64,000 nt of DNA from Dryas octopetala. Lineage: Eukaryota > Streptophyta > Magnoliopsida > Rosales > Rosaceae. Location of the stretch: NCBI GenBank assembly GCA_963921425.1, contig OY992833.1:3598501-3662500 (forward strand), read 5' to 3'. The number at the start of each line of letters is the position of its first letter. The stretch's first letter is position 1. Made by a program: the position numbers and the translations under genes. This document shows positions 10,383-22,746 of the stretch, in pieces. The notes beneath the pieces were generated by a model that made no database searches, was not told the origin of the DNA, and saw nothing but the letters and a program-made list of their open reading frames with translations.

Positions 10383-11645
10383 ACCCAAAAAAGAGAAGTA
10401 AACTGTAAACATTAAAAAAAAAAATTGAAACACGAAACATTTTAATAGATTTGGTAGGTTTCTTATTTGGGAAATAACAAAATCTCTAGCTTGTTTGGCC
10501 AAGCTTAAATAGCAAATCCTAGTAAATTTTTATTTATTTAATTTTTTTAACTTTGGAAAATTATACAGTATATCATTTATTAATATATTTTGTAATCCAA
10601 GAGTGTGCCCCACTTAATTCAAGCCTAACCCTTATGACAAAATGGTAATTTTCCAAAAAGTACAAGATACCGAGCAATCTATATATATACTCTATTATCA
10701 ATTGTAATAATTTAATCATTAAATACTTCAAGAGAATAATTAATATATTCCAAGACAACTTCAAAGAATGTAATGAATCTAAGGAGCTAGACAGATAATA
10801 GATATGAAAGAGATACAAGGTATTTGGCATTTCACAGAATGATTTTGTATTACCCGACAATGAACAATTACAAAAACATAGTAATTACAACACAACCAAG
10901 ATGTAAATGATTCTTTCAATTCCAAGTGAAGCAAGAATTTAAATAAACTTAAATTAAAGGGCTAATAATTAATAAAAACAATCTCCTATTCATACACAAA
11001 TATGTTATATAACACTCCAAGAATAAATCAATCTAGTCAACTTTTAAGTTTTTATATAGATTTGCATCCACGTCTAATCACTCAACACTCAAATGAAGTG
11101 TTCGAATGATGAACAGAAATATTTGAACACTTGGCTTACAAGTATGTACCAAGTGGTTAAAAAATTAATTTTCGTATGCCTTTCGCTTGTCAGCACAAGA
11201 AATCTGGTCGACTTGGGCACGCTTGATTAACCGCAAATTCAACAGGTTATTCATATTTAAAAAATGAACAACTAACAAAATGCATATGGTCAACTATGTA
11301 CCAAGGTTAATTTAAATAGCTTGATCTCTTCGCCTATATCCACTATCATAGTGGGAATTTCACACAAAATTGGGATTTCACTAGGCTAAGTAGATCACAA
11401 TGTGTGCTCAAAAGTTGTCTAAATATTCAAGCATGCAAAACATATATATATATATATATATATATTCTTGAAAGTTTACCTTAATCACTGTGATCCTTTA
11501 TCTTCAAGAAAATTTCCTCTCAAAACTTCAAGGTCAGGTGCTACTACACTACTATATGAGGATTGATGGAAGCTACGACCCTTATCGAATTTGGCTCTGG
11601 TCGCCGGCCCTACAAAACTTATGAAAAAATCTTAATAATATGTAT
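10309..11645. other. AT-rich intergenic DNA
   Basis: No gene recognised. It contains a homopolymer A tract near 10350-10379 and a short AT dinucleotide run near 11440-11465. The first part continues the sequence that flanked the F-box gene before the copia insertion. Confidence 0.6.
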
Positions 11646-11648
11646 ATA

Positions 11649-12360
11649 CACTACAACAAAAATGTCGATAGATATCAGTCGTGGACTGATATCTATTTGG
11701 GTAGCCGTCTGATATAGCGCGTCGTGATATCTAATATTCACATTTTAGATATCAGTTTTAAACTGATATGTAAACATTGTTTATATATCATTTTTCTTTT
11801 TCAACCTGATATCCTAAATACGAAATGGATATCCAATTTGATATTATTTCTGATATCTATAAAATCCAAGTATCAACAGGATTGGTCAATAGATATCGTA
11901 TTGGATACTAATACTGACATATAACCCGATATCAATATCAGGTTTGAGGTAGAATATGATATAAAACTATAGTATCAATATCAGGTCTATAGTAGAATCT
12001 GATATATATAATCTTGATATCAATATCAGGTATGGAATAGATCCTGATATCTAAATATTGTTTTTATATCAGATCTGAGAAAGAACCTGATATCAAAGCG
12101 TTATAAAATATCAATTATTAGTCCAAAACTGATATCGTTTAGTGTAATCAGATATATATAACTAGGTATCAATATTAGGTATGGAACAGACCCTGATATT
12201 TAAACATCGTTTATATATCAGGTCTGAGATAAAATCTGACATCAAAAAATTAAAACATTCCAGTTTTTAGACCAAAACTGATATCAAAACATCCTTTAGA
12301 CCAGTTGTTATGTACATTATATATCAGTTTTTTTTCACCTAAAAAGGATATCAATACATA
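11649..12360. repeat. Left subterminal repeat region of the CACTA element
   Basis: Dense array of short motifs around GATATC (TGATATC, ATATCAG, TATCAATATCAG) in both orientations, spaced by roughly 20-50 bp. In CACTA elements such repeats bind the transposase accessory protein. Confidence 0.85.
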
Positions 12361-12831
12361 AATTTGAGCCAGTAAATTGAAATGGCCAGAAATTTATGCA
12401 GACACAAAATCTTTCATTCTCATTCCATATATATATTTCAATAATTACCAATAACAATATTCAAAGCTGCCCCAAAAGGTTTACAGTACAAATATCTAAT
12501 AAGATAACCAAAACATGCTTGTGAAGACCTTTACAAAACCAAAACACAAGTTGTAATATACCAAATTAAAGCTGCCCACATGTACAAAATATTAGCATGG
12601 CAGCACCTAGGCTAATTAATCTGCAAATCAGCACTATGTCTCTAGCTAGTTCTAACTTTTGCCACCATTTACAAAATATTGGCATGGCAGCATGTATTCT
12701 AATTAAAAGCACCAATCTTCAATCTTCTTCCATGCTTTGCAAAATATGAACATGCTCGACAGCAAATTCTATCCACAAAAAAGGCAAACGTACACCACCT
12801 ACCAACTTGTCGGGCTCAAGATAATTGAAGT

Positions 12832-12912
12832 TCACAAATCTCCCCATTCCACCCGCACCTCATCTATTTGATCTTGTGTGTATCCGCTTCGCTTGATCTT
12901 CAAATTGGACCA
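12832..12912 (-). other. Exon-like segment inside CACTA element, terminal exon of an unidentified captured gene
   Basis: On the minus strand a 3' splice site (TTTTCAG) is followed by 26 open codons and a TGA. The peptide is charged and ordinary in composition (contains WSNLKIKRSGYTQDQ and a VEWGDL end). It could be the last exon of a chimeric gene carried by the transposon. I do not recognise the family. Confidence 0.4.
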
Positions 12913-13855
12913 CTGAAAACATCAAAGGAATATATATTCTCAAATTTAACCACAAATTCATTGATCTCACAAGTCCTATATACTGACTACATGCATGCCT
13001 TATTCATCTCAATTTTCAACTAAACATGCATAAAGAATAAATAAGGTTGCCTTTTTACTCCAGCTGCAGTTTGGACCAATTGGTAACCTGAACTTAATTA
13101 AAAGGGCACAAAGATGCAGTTTCTTCAAGTTGAACTTAGTCAAAAATTTGGGCAGTACGTATACATTACTTAATGAACCACTTAAAAGGACAAAAGGCAT
13201 ATCAGATTAGATTCAATTGCATTACACTTCAGACTCCAAGTATTCAATCCAAATGTATGAACAACATAAAGGCAATACAATCTTGGGCCATGCAGCTGGT
13301 TCAAGTATCCAAAATCATAGATTAATTGACAAAACCACACAAGGTTAACAGAGACATGGGCCATGTTTTTTATGACATCTAATATAGCACTTACACTTGT
13401 GATTTAGTAATAATTTGGAAAACTATCAATCTGTTAGTAGAATTGCTTTGTTATTACACATACAAAAGAGCATTGATCTAATGAAAACCTAAATTTCTAC
13501 AAGCCACTTTCATAAAAAAGTGATAAGGCCCTCTAATTCTTCACAGGACAACTCCATAGATTACCCATGAAAAGAAGAGAAGCAGCAACAAAAAGAACAT
13601 TAAACGTTGCAGTAATGCACTACCAACTAATACTGACACACATGTGTCTCCGCGTGTGGTGTGTACATTTCAAAGGTTAACATACCTTAATGGCTACCTT
13701 CAGCCCCTTCTTTGCTGTTATTGAGTATACGGGTCAGAACCAATCAAATATTTTAAGTGCAAATCACTAGCAGCAGCGAGAAAAAAATGCAAACCACAGC
13801 AACAACTGCACAACAAAATCAAGTGAATGTATATGAAATTAAATTAGAAGCATAC

Positions 13856-13981
13856 CACTCCAGTTTCATGGTTAACACAAGTCATGTTAATCCGTTAATA
13901 AAAACGAACACTGGGTGGCTTCTCTGGGTAATCTTTATCACAGAACAGCTTCAACTGATAGATCCAACCTTCATGTACAGT
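13856..13981 (-). pseudogene. Captured exon of a UEV1/MMZ-type ubiquitin-conjugating enzyme variant
   Basis: A single 42-codon exon bounded by good splice sites on the minus strand: TTTTCTCCAG before 13981 and GTATGC from 13855. The peptide includes [20 protein letters not shown] and a later RINMTCVNHETGV, a near-perfect match to the core of plant UEV1/MMZ proteins, which pair with UBC13 to build Lys63-linked ubiquitin chains. One in-frame TAA separates the two halves (it replaces the residue before RINM). The flanking UEV exons were not found, so this is an isolated exon carried inside the CACTA element and not a working gene. The source gene is elsewhere in the genome. Confidence 0.88.
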
Positions 13982-14426
13982 CTGGAGAAAAGAAAAAACA
14001 TTTGTTGCATTAGACAAAAATCAAATGCAATAGGCGAATAACATTTAAATAACTTAATAGAAGCTTAATACATTTGAGAATATGATGACTAAACAACAAA
14101 ATAATGCCTATCCTATCAAGGGGGAGAGAAGAATGAATTAACGTCCTAAAAGATTCTGTGAGGGGGAAAAATCAACATGTTATGATGGGATAACCCCAAA
14201 AGATTCCTGTTAAATTTGAAAAGTTGGAAGACCGAAAGCTTCTCCATTTTACTCAAGAGATTTTAGAGCCCAAGTCAAATCCTCGCTCCACAGGCAAATC
14301 CCCTGCACTTCCCAAAATAGATAATTGAAAAAAAAAAAAAAAAAAAAAAGGACTGAACAAGTAGCAGAAATTTGTATGCATGTGCAAGGAACTTACATCA
14401 CTTATGAAAGATGAGTAAATATTTAA

Positions 14427-14821
14427 GGGATTAATACCATTTTGCTCCCCAGACTATTACACTTGTATCAGTTTGCTCCCCAGACTTCTAATTTGGAAAA
14501 TTAAAGACTCTGACTTTTTCAATTTTTCCAATTGAGGTTCTTTTGTCAATTTACACATTTTTTATCCAAATCTTTGAGGGCAAAATGGTCCCTTCCAATT
14601 AGATCTTATCATTTTTTCCTCATGCATCATTTTTCCTCTTTTATTTCTTGCTAAATTTTGCTTGATCATCTCGACATTTTAGATGAAAAATGTATAAATT
14701 GACGGAATAACCTTAATTGGCAAAATTGAAAAAGTCAGGGTCCTTAATTTTCCAAATTAGAAGTCTGGGGAGCAAACTGATACATGCGTAATAGTCTGGG
14801 GAGCAAAATGACATTAATCCC
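14427..14821. mobile_element. Mutator-type MITE nested in the CACTA element
   Basis: 395 bp with long terminal inverted repeats of about 145 bp starting GGGATTAAT(A/G)(C/T)CATTTTGC. A perfect 9-bp target duplication AATATTTAA lies at 14418-14426 and 14822-14830, the length expected for Mutator-like elements. No coding capacity. It inserted after the CACTA element had formed. Confidence 0.93.
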
Positions 14822-16857
14822 AATATTTAAAGTAAAGGTACAAGATGATGCATACTTCAGCATTTGCTAAAAGATGAGCAAATATTAGTTAGCTCAGCCC
14901 ATGCTGAACACTAAAGCAATGATACCTATGTGTGTATTTGCAGGTGCCATATATGCATGTGCAAATGGGTGTCCAATCCAAAATCTAAGCCCTTCATTAA
15001 GCTTTAAGCCATCTATCAAGCTACCAAGAACCACGTGGACTTGACTCTGGACTCCACAAGAGGTGGTGTGGATTTGATTAGTTCTGACCCCTATACTCAG
15101 TAACACTAACAACAATATTTTAAGTCTAGCTAGTGTATGACATGGGCGTGTGGTGAATGCTAATGCAGATATTCTCATCCCATCTGACAACAGTAATTTT
15201 GTGTTGTTCAATTTCATTAATAATGCAGAAACAAACCATTTCCATTATAAAGAAAGCCAAACGCCATATATAGGAATTCATATGCAAATCTACATATCAT
15301 AGATAATACATATAAAAAAAAAAAAAAAAAAAGTTAAAGCACACAAATGATAAACCATTCACATGCAAAGGGAGTAGCTAAATTAGAATGCTAAATTAAG
15401 CAACTAAGTATGACCAAGCAATAAGGAAATTAGAATGCTAAATTAAGTCCACATGTATCCTCTAATAAAACTAAGTATGACCAACTTATCAAGAAGCTAC
15501 ACAAATTAAGAAGAGATTCAGCAGCAGAAAAATTAAAGAGCAAAAGGCATACTGAATCAAACATTCAACAAGACATTGTAGGCCTGCTGAAAGGCTTTGA
15601 ATTAACATTCATGTTCAAAAATATGCAAGAAAGAGAACATATCAGAAAGAGAGATAGACTCTCATTTCCAAAAGTGCCAACTAGTAATTAAGTATACTGT
15701 ATACCCAATAGCTAGAAAAACTTACAATATAATTCTTCTTGTTCTTGTGCAGAGTTCTAGCTAATAACCCAAACTAGCTTATGCCTTGTCCATCATATAA
15801 CCTTGTAAATAAAGGCAAAAATACATGAATTGACATAGAAATAGACATACATGAAACTAAGAACACTCAAGATTACGATCCTACATTTATCTTAAATATT
15901 CTACACAGCTTGGTTTTACCTTCCTTTTTTCATAATTTTATAATGCAGCTTCATTTGCACAACATTGACTTAAAAAGACTAGGGGCCGCATGGCATTGTT
16001 TTCCAATAGAATACAACAGTGCCAATAGAACTACTGAACACATAGAAGCCTAGAAGACTTTTGTTAGACACTCCATCAAGAAACTAGTCTGAGAATAAAC
16101 ACTTTGGACTTATGCCAAACCTATATACATGTCAGGCCATGAGAAACCAAAACCTCACACACATTATATCCCATTAGAGAGAACAAAATAAACCAAATAC
16201 AGGGTATATAATTGTACCTTAGCAATGCCTCAAGAACATCAACCCTCAAGATTATTTGATTTTCCTTGTTGTAAACACTATTAATCTTAAGCAAACAGGG
16301 AAAGACAGCTTGGGATAAAATCCATTTTCAATGGATCACAAAATAAATAATTAAATCACTAAATAACTTACACGTAACCGGAATTGATAATCTTGAGGAT
16401 ATACTATCAGAGTAACGGAATTCTTAAAATTGAACTTCACAACTGGAAATGCATTATCAACATTGCAAGAAAAAACCCAAGAAAAGTAAGGTATTTTTCT
16501 ACGAGTCTCACTGCTCTTCATATAAGTAAAGCAAAACTTCTATTGTTTAGACCTTAAATTAGCGATTTGGAAGAAAAAGTAAGTAACCAATGCATATAAC
16601 AAAAACTAACAATATAATCAATAAAATAGAATGAAAAAGTATTAGCTAATGATTTACTTTTTGGAATACTCAAAACATGTAAACTACTCCTCGACAGTAA
16701 GCGATTTCAGGTTAGGCTGCCGGGCTAATATATCTTATTTATCAAATATACCAGTGTAAGTTTTTTTGAGAAACAAAAAAAAAAACAAGAAATACCAATG
16801 TAAGAATTTAGACGACAAAATCCAAATGAATGTGAACTAACAGAGCATTATCTACCT

Positions 16858-17040
16858 TTTTCGTAAATGAATCATAAATGTCCAGGTTAAGATACGCCAA
16901 GATTGTGCCATTGTCAATTACTGCCCCTTTTCCATCTCCAAAGCCAATAATACCCGTGGGAAGTTCTATAACTTCATCACCCTCCTCAAATTCTCATCTC
17001 CATGAATAATACAGACACCACCCACAAAATCAGTGGAACC
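16858..17040 (-). other. Exon-like coding remnant inside CACTA element, unidentified
   Basis: The minus strand has an open stretch reading EEGDEVIELPTGIIGFGDGK and on to ...LDIYDSFTKK, followed at 16857 by a plausible 5' splice site (GTAGATAA). A frameshift near 17000 joins it to another open stretch with a VDFGSTDFVGGV segment. Composition suggests real former coding sequence. I do not recognise the family. Confidence 0.4.
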
Positions 17041-17299
17041 AAAATCCACAGGAAACTGCTCTAAGCCACATACCCATCCCAAAAACCCAGCCACAGACCC
17101 ATCCCAAAACCAAGCCACAACCCCGTTTTCATACCCAAAATTGATGTGGGAAATTCATGGAACTGATAAATATTAAAACCTTCAAATTGAAGAAAAACCG
17201 AAGGAAGTAATTTCCCTAACCTCAATCGTGCCCCATGATCTCGGAAATTTAAGGAATATATACCCTAACTTTAAGAAATCCCTTTAAATTGAAGAAATT

Positions 17300-17660
17300 T
17301 AGAAACCTAAACTAACAGAATTAGAAGACAGAGAATGGAAACCCACATACTTTTCGAACCTCCAATCGACGCCGCAACCCAAAGTCGGAGAAGGGGTGAT
17401 GCTTCACGAGCGACCAAGGCAATGGCCGCCACTGGCGACTGGGTAGATCGAGCGAGCAGATTAGGGAGGCGTACGCGGGGGCGTGTCTGAGCTTTGAGAG
17501 ACTCAGAGTGAGATCGAGTCTGAAACGATGGATCGCTGGAAATGGGTTTGACACATTTAGGGTTCGAATCGGGTTCTTGGCTGGGTGTTGGAGGAGACGG
17601 AGACCAGAGGGAGAAGGGGCAGGAGGAGGAGGCGACGGTGAGAGAGAGAGAGAGACAGAG
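17300..17660 (-). other. GC-rich, 5'-exon-like segment near right end of CACTA element
   Basis: This block is much richer in G+C than the rest of the element and holds a 77-codon minus-strand ORF (17321-17554) and a short GA repeat (17640-17655), typical of a promoter and 5' UTR. Together with the downstream minus-strand exon-like segments it may be the start of a transposon-borne transcription unit. No protein family is recognisable. Confidence 0.35.
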
Positions 17661-17759
17661 AAGTGAGCTGAGAGATAGACCTAGGTTTTTAATTTTTAGT
17701 ATATCTGTATATGTCTAAGTGTTGGGACTTGGGAGTAGGACAAAAAAATTTAAGTCAGA

Positions 17760-18029
17760 AAAAATACATTACATATCAGTGTTAGGATAAAAAATTATAA
17801 GTGTTGTTTTAAGATATCAGTTAACAATTTATACTGATGTCTTTATAAGTTCTTAGAAAAATGAAAATATTATATATCAGTTGAAAAAAACCATGTGATA
17901 TCTAATAGAGTTTAAAAATCAGCTAAAAATTATCTGATATTATAAAACTATATTATAAGTTTTATAATATCAGTCACATTCAAATCTGATATAAAATAGG
18001 TGATATCTATTGACAATATTCTTGTAGTG
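17760..18029. repeat. Right subterminal repeat region of the CACTA element
   Basis: Repeated ATATCAG/CTGATAT motifs in both orientations up to the terminal CACTA inverted repeat, mirroring the left end. Confidence 0.85.
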
Positions 18030-18239
18030 ATATATGAGTAGCTTGCATAGTAACTCACTATAGATAATTTCCTTATATGTTGTGTTTTTCCTTATATATT
18101 ATTAAGTCAAATTAACTGTGAAGGGTCATAAAAACTTATATATATATATATTATCTCACTACTACGGTTATCTTTCTTCCCCTAGTTTTGCATATAGAAG
18201 TGATACATGATTGGTCAATTTATGCAATTAAGATAGGTT

Positions 18240-18460
18240 GGGTTGAAATTAGGACAACGATTAAATTTGAGATTACGTTTGGTCTTCATTTCCAATTATG
18301 ACTAGATTTGTATTTAATTCCTTTCTAATTAGGATTAGCTTTGGTTTTTCCATTTAGGACTAGTTTGGGTTTTCGTTCCGATTAGGTTTAGGTTCGGTTT
18401 TTCTTTCCAAGTATGAAGAGGTTTGGTTTTCCTTTCCAATTATGATCATGTTTTGTGTTT
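18240..18460. repeat. Degenerate tandem repeat, unit about 30 bp
   Basis: Successive units share a pattern ATTAGG(A/T)TTAG...TTTGG(T/G)TTTTCNTTCC with many substitutions. No coding potential. The surrounding 18033-19200 has no recognisable gene; a TATATATA run near 19050 is followed by an unremarkable transcript-like sequence. Confidence 0.6.
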
Positions 18461-19218
18461 CTACTATCTAATTAACAAAGTGCTTTATATTTTTTTCATT
18501 AGTTCTTTTATGAAGGATTTTCTTTCTTTGTTAGACTTCGGTTCTTATTCTTTCAAACCTAGAAGCATGCTTAGTTTTTTGTTGTGTTTACCCTACGTTA
18601 GTGTTTTATGATAGCAAATATTATATTTGGCTTAATAATGAATAATTAAGAATGCAATTGCACAATAAAACACCTATGATACACATAAAGACAACAAATA
18701 GAGGCGATAAAACAACATACAGAGGCGATGTCGTACGATGGGCATGATTTAACGATTGTTGATAGGTATGTTTTAGGATATTCCGCTCAAAACTTAGTGG
18801 AAAACAACTTGGGAGTTGTTTGGAACGACTAGGAGAAAGTTCCTCGCGAAAATGAGAAAAAAATGGGATTATAAGGCTTAAGCCTCGTTAGGGAGAAGCT
18901 TGAGAATCATATTTGAGGCTTGAGCGTCAAAGTGGCTGAGAGGGTGAAGCTCGAGAGATAGACGCAATTTTAGCTTTCCTTTTTCCGTTTTGACGCGTTT
19001 TGAAGCCCAAGTTTGGTACTTTTCTAATGTAATCTAGGGTTTTAGGAAGCTTATATATATGTTCTTTAGAGCCTTAGCCTATGCTTGGTGCAACTCTTTG
19101 AAAGAGTTTAGGGTTTTTGTGGTTTGTGAGATTGTGAACCTTTGGGTGTATTGGGAAATTCTAATCTATCAAAAATTGGGATAAGAGAACAGAGATTGAC
19201 GAGTTGGCAGGAATATTT

Positions 19219-19521
19219 GCCACTTCTCGTGCAGAGCGAATTTATACACGAGCATGCAGGTAACTAGGCTCGCCACTTCCCGTGCAGAGTGATCTCGATG
19301 CACAGGCAGACATAAATGCTCGCCATTTCCCGTGCAGAGAGAATCAATGCACGAGCGAGCAGGAATACTTGCCACTTTTCGTGCAGAGCGAATCTATACA
19401 CGAGCAGGCAGGAATACTCGCCACTTCTCGTGCAGAACGAATCTATACACAAGCAGGCAGGTAACTAGGCTCGCTACTTCCCGTGCAGAGCGGATTGATG
19501 CACGGGCAGGCAGGTATTCTC
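19219..19521. repeat. Minisatellite, six units of 49-53 bp
   Basis: Units start at 19219, 19272, 19322, 19371, 19420 and 19473 with core GCCACTTCTCGTGCAGAGCG. The longer units have GCAGGTAACTAGGCTCG where the shorter have GCAGGAATACTTG, giving two length classes in a higher-order order. Open frames through it are by-products of the repeat. Confidence 0.9.
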
Positions 19522-20970
19522 GCACAACCTCAATCACAACATTCTTGAACTAACTCATAACTATCATTGTTTAACAATATACTGCCTCTTGTACTTTCAA
19601 ATTCATCACCACGTATGCAACATCATCAACACTTGCTTGTGAGAAGATTTATACTTAAATCGTAGATTCGAAACCCAAATCACCACTTAATTTAATAACC
19701 AAGAAGCTACACCCATAAATAAAGTTAAAGCTTCCAAAGTATAATTATTAAAATCTAATTTAAACATTTACTCTCCACCAACAAAATCATTTGACATGAG
19801 AGATCAGCTATAAGATTGTCAGCCACTTAATTATCACTTAAAGTTTACTCACAGTTTACTCCGAGTGATGTCGAATCCCTTCCGAAATTGATTCCTGCTC
19901 ATGACCCCTCACATGTTTGCCACTCAAATCATACCAAATATTTCCTCAATAAGTAACTTGATTATTATGTAAGATAATTGCCTAATCATCATTCATTAAT
20001 CCTCGACAATAAACATTTCTTCTCTGATTCAGCAATTATCCTCATAACATCTCTATAATTCTCAATTAATCCCTTAGTCTCAAATCCCCGTTACTACATT
20101 CTCATGATTCAAATCCTACACTTAGCCTCCTTTAACATAAAGCACAAATCACACAAAACAGACAATTCATCCACGGTACTCAACAATATAACCAGATAAG
20201 TTTCACTCACAGTGCAACCACGTTAAAAGACCAAAATGCCCTTCTTGGCGCCTTTGCTTGGATCTCCAATCCAGCAGCATGACAACATTGGGAATAAGAT
20301 TTCCCGAGCCCGTGTACCTGTTAAGACCAGACAACCAAATCAAATACAATTGAAAGCTCAAATGACCGCTAAATGACCGAAACAGGCGACCGCCACCACA
20401 CACGGTGGCTGCCCGACTTAGAATAGCACACAAAACACATCAAAAACAACAACAGACCTTGGAAAAGACTTCTAGAGTTTCTTAAGAGGCACAACAACCG
20501 AGAAAACCATCCAAATCGCCGCCACACAAGGCGGAGCTACAGTGGCCGTGGCTGCAAAATAGGAAAATCGGATTCGAATCACAAATGGCTCAAACAAAGT
20601 ACACAGACATGAAGAGCATGTCGAGATGAGCCAAATCGATACCTGGGTCGACGCCAAATGTCGCCGGAATCGCTCGAAGATCGTCGAAGAAGGCGCAGCT
20701 TCTGTTTTCGCATCGTCGTGTACGGTGGTCATCGGCGTGAAATGATGGCATGGGGAGGCTCAGAACGTCGAGGGGGGTCCATCTGTGGTGGTCCAGAGTC
20801 GCGTCGTGGCCGGAAAAGCGAGATTGCCGACGAGGAGGCCTTCTCTGTCTCGCGTCGATTCTCCGTCGTCGCTGGGTTCTGTGTTGGACGCTGCTACTGG
20901 GAGGAAGATGAGAGGGAGATGAGCACCGTGCGCCAAACACCCAGCCCAACGTGAAAGAGACAGACGCGGG

Positions 20971-21020
<50 letters not shown>

Positions 21021-21353
21021 AAAAATGAGGATAGAGAACTGATTTTTGGGTTTTAAAACCCCTTTGGTACAAATTACGAGATTGCCCTTTACTTCAAATG
21101 CACGTAACTCTCAAACTGTAACTTCGATTTACGCGTGCTTCGTGTCTACAAACTCGTGGACTCAAGGCCTATCAATTGTGCCCAAAGTCAAAGATGAAAG
21201 CTCACTAACTTAAAAAGTCAACTTTGGGTCAAGCCCAAAACAAAAATTAAAATTAAATTAAAACCTTTTAAAATTTCAAATAAATTCTCAAAATCCTTAA
21301 AATAAATTCTCAAAATATTTAAAATAAATCTTTAAAAAATACGGGGTCTCACA
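19522..21353 (-). repeat. Probable Ty3/gypsy LTR sequence, one end defined
   Basis: On the minus strand a sequence starts at 21353 with TGTGAGACCCCGTATTTTTT, the form taken by many plant gypsy LTR starts. The 20200-21060 part is GC-rich with a GA run near 20970-21015, as in promoter-bearing LTRs. I could not find the other LTR end, a primer site or a target duplication, so a solo or truncated LTR is an inference. No protein domains seen. Confidence 0.4.
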
Positions 21354-21870
21354 TGCATATATATACAACGAAACTGCAAAGTCACATATGGAAGTTTTAT
21401 ATATGCCAACATGGATTGATGTCCTAGCATGGTAGTCCATCAATTTGGCAGAAAATGGTTTATTGCACGCCTGAAGCGTGACAAATTTATTGGTTTCAAA
21501 GTTTAGCTCCCCAGAAGTGGAGAGTATATGAAATGGTCCACACAAGCCCAATTAATTAAATTTAAAGATCCACATTATGTACACAAATCATTCTAGAAGA
21601 GATGACAGTCCGTGAAGAGACTATAAATGCCCCTGAAGAGGCATGTGTACCGATTACAAATATATATATATTTATTTATATCTAATGCATGCAAATGAGA
21701 ATTGTGAGATCGTTGATATAATGATGATATATTTTGTTTATAGTACCTACTAAAAATCATCATGGGCTATAATGATGTGGAACCACGTTTACTATAAATG
21801 TCGACAAAATAAATGATTGGCAAATTGAAAATAGGCAATTCCAGTATAAATGAACATCATTAATTAAAAA

Positions 21871-22144
21871 GAGGGCTGCTATTTGCACACCCCTAAATTT
21901 CTTTTTGCACACCCTTTCTGAAAAAAAAAATTCAAGAGAAAAGACCATTTGGCCCTTCCCTCACCCACACACCCCCATCCCCATCTCCCCCCCGTACACA
22001 CCCCCTTGCTCTGTTTTTTTTCCCTCCGCCCGATCACCACCTTCCTCGCACCAGCAGCAGCACCACCTTCCTCGTAGCACCACCACCGCGCGCAGCACCA
22101 CCCAAAACAGCCACCATAACCAGCCCGGCAGCCCCTCCTCGGCT

Positions 22145-22198
<54 letters not shown>

Positions 22199-22708
22199 CT
22201 TCCCTCTCTCTTCTCACCCAAGCAGACAGCCAAACAAGTTAAAAAAAAAACAAAAAATTGCAGCGGGTTCGGCGGACCAGTGCCGAACCCGGTGGTTTCG
22301 TTCGACAGGTACCCGCCGAATAGAATAGGATTGTTCGGTGGGTACCTACCGAACGAAACCATTGGGTTCGGCACTGATCCACCGAACCCGATCCAATTTT
22401 TTTTTTTTTAAGTTTTCTTCTCCAGCGCGCGACAGTGAGCTTGCTGGAGGAAGGGAGGTGGTCCGGGTAAGGGGAAGAAAAAGAAGAGAGGGTGGGGTGG
22501 TCGCCGGTGGTGGTAGGCTGCTCGGGGATGGGTGTGTGCCGGAGAGAGGAGAGGTGGGGAGAAGGTGTGTGGGTGAGGGGGTGTGTACGGGGGGAGGGGG
22601 GAGATGGGGATGGGGTGTGTGATTTTTGGGTGTGTGTGTTTTTTTTTTTTTCTGTTTAGGAAGGGTGTGCAAAAAGAAAAATGGATGGGGTATAAGGTCT
22701 TTTCCTTT

Positions 22709-22746
<38 letters not shown>

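Larger units (their letters stand above)
11649..18029. mobile_element. Non-autonomous CACTA (En/Spm) transposon with captured gene sequence
   Basis: The ends are inverted repeats: left CACTACAACAAAAATGTCGA, right end (reverse complement) CACTACAAGAATATTGTCAA, both followed by TAGATATCA. The three bases ATA flank both ends (11646-11648 and 18030-18032), the expected 3-bp target duplication. Both subterminal regions are crowded with copies of CTGATATC/ATATCAG, as expected for transposase-binding repeats of the family. At 6381 bp it has no ORF resembling a CACTA transposase, so it depends on one supplied elsewhere. Its interior carries exon-like minus-strand segments, one clearly derived from a ubiquitin E2 variant gene, and a nested MITE, so it behaves like a gene-capturing CACTA. 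Confidence 0.93.

Noticed and set aside
13757-14041. 94-codon plus-strand ORF in the CACTA element
   Set aside because: Antisense to the UEV exon, whose minus-strand reading and splice sites are clear.
19219-19521. CRISPR-like repeat spacing
   Set aside because: Repeats are contiguous with no unique spacers, and this is eukaryotic DNA; it is a minisatellite.
20590-21072. 160-codon minus-strand ORF with a long Ser-Leu run
   Set aside because: The run is a GA/CT microsatellite and the remainder matches no family; it lies in probable LTR sequence.
21905-22411. 168-codon plus-strand ORF
   Set aside because: Lies wholly inside a transposon-like element and is made of a CT microsatellite plus the 33-bp array; kept as a repeat, not a gene.
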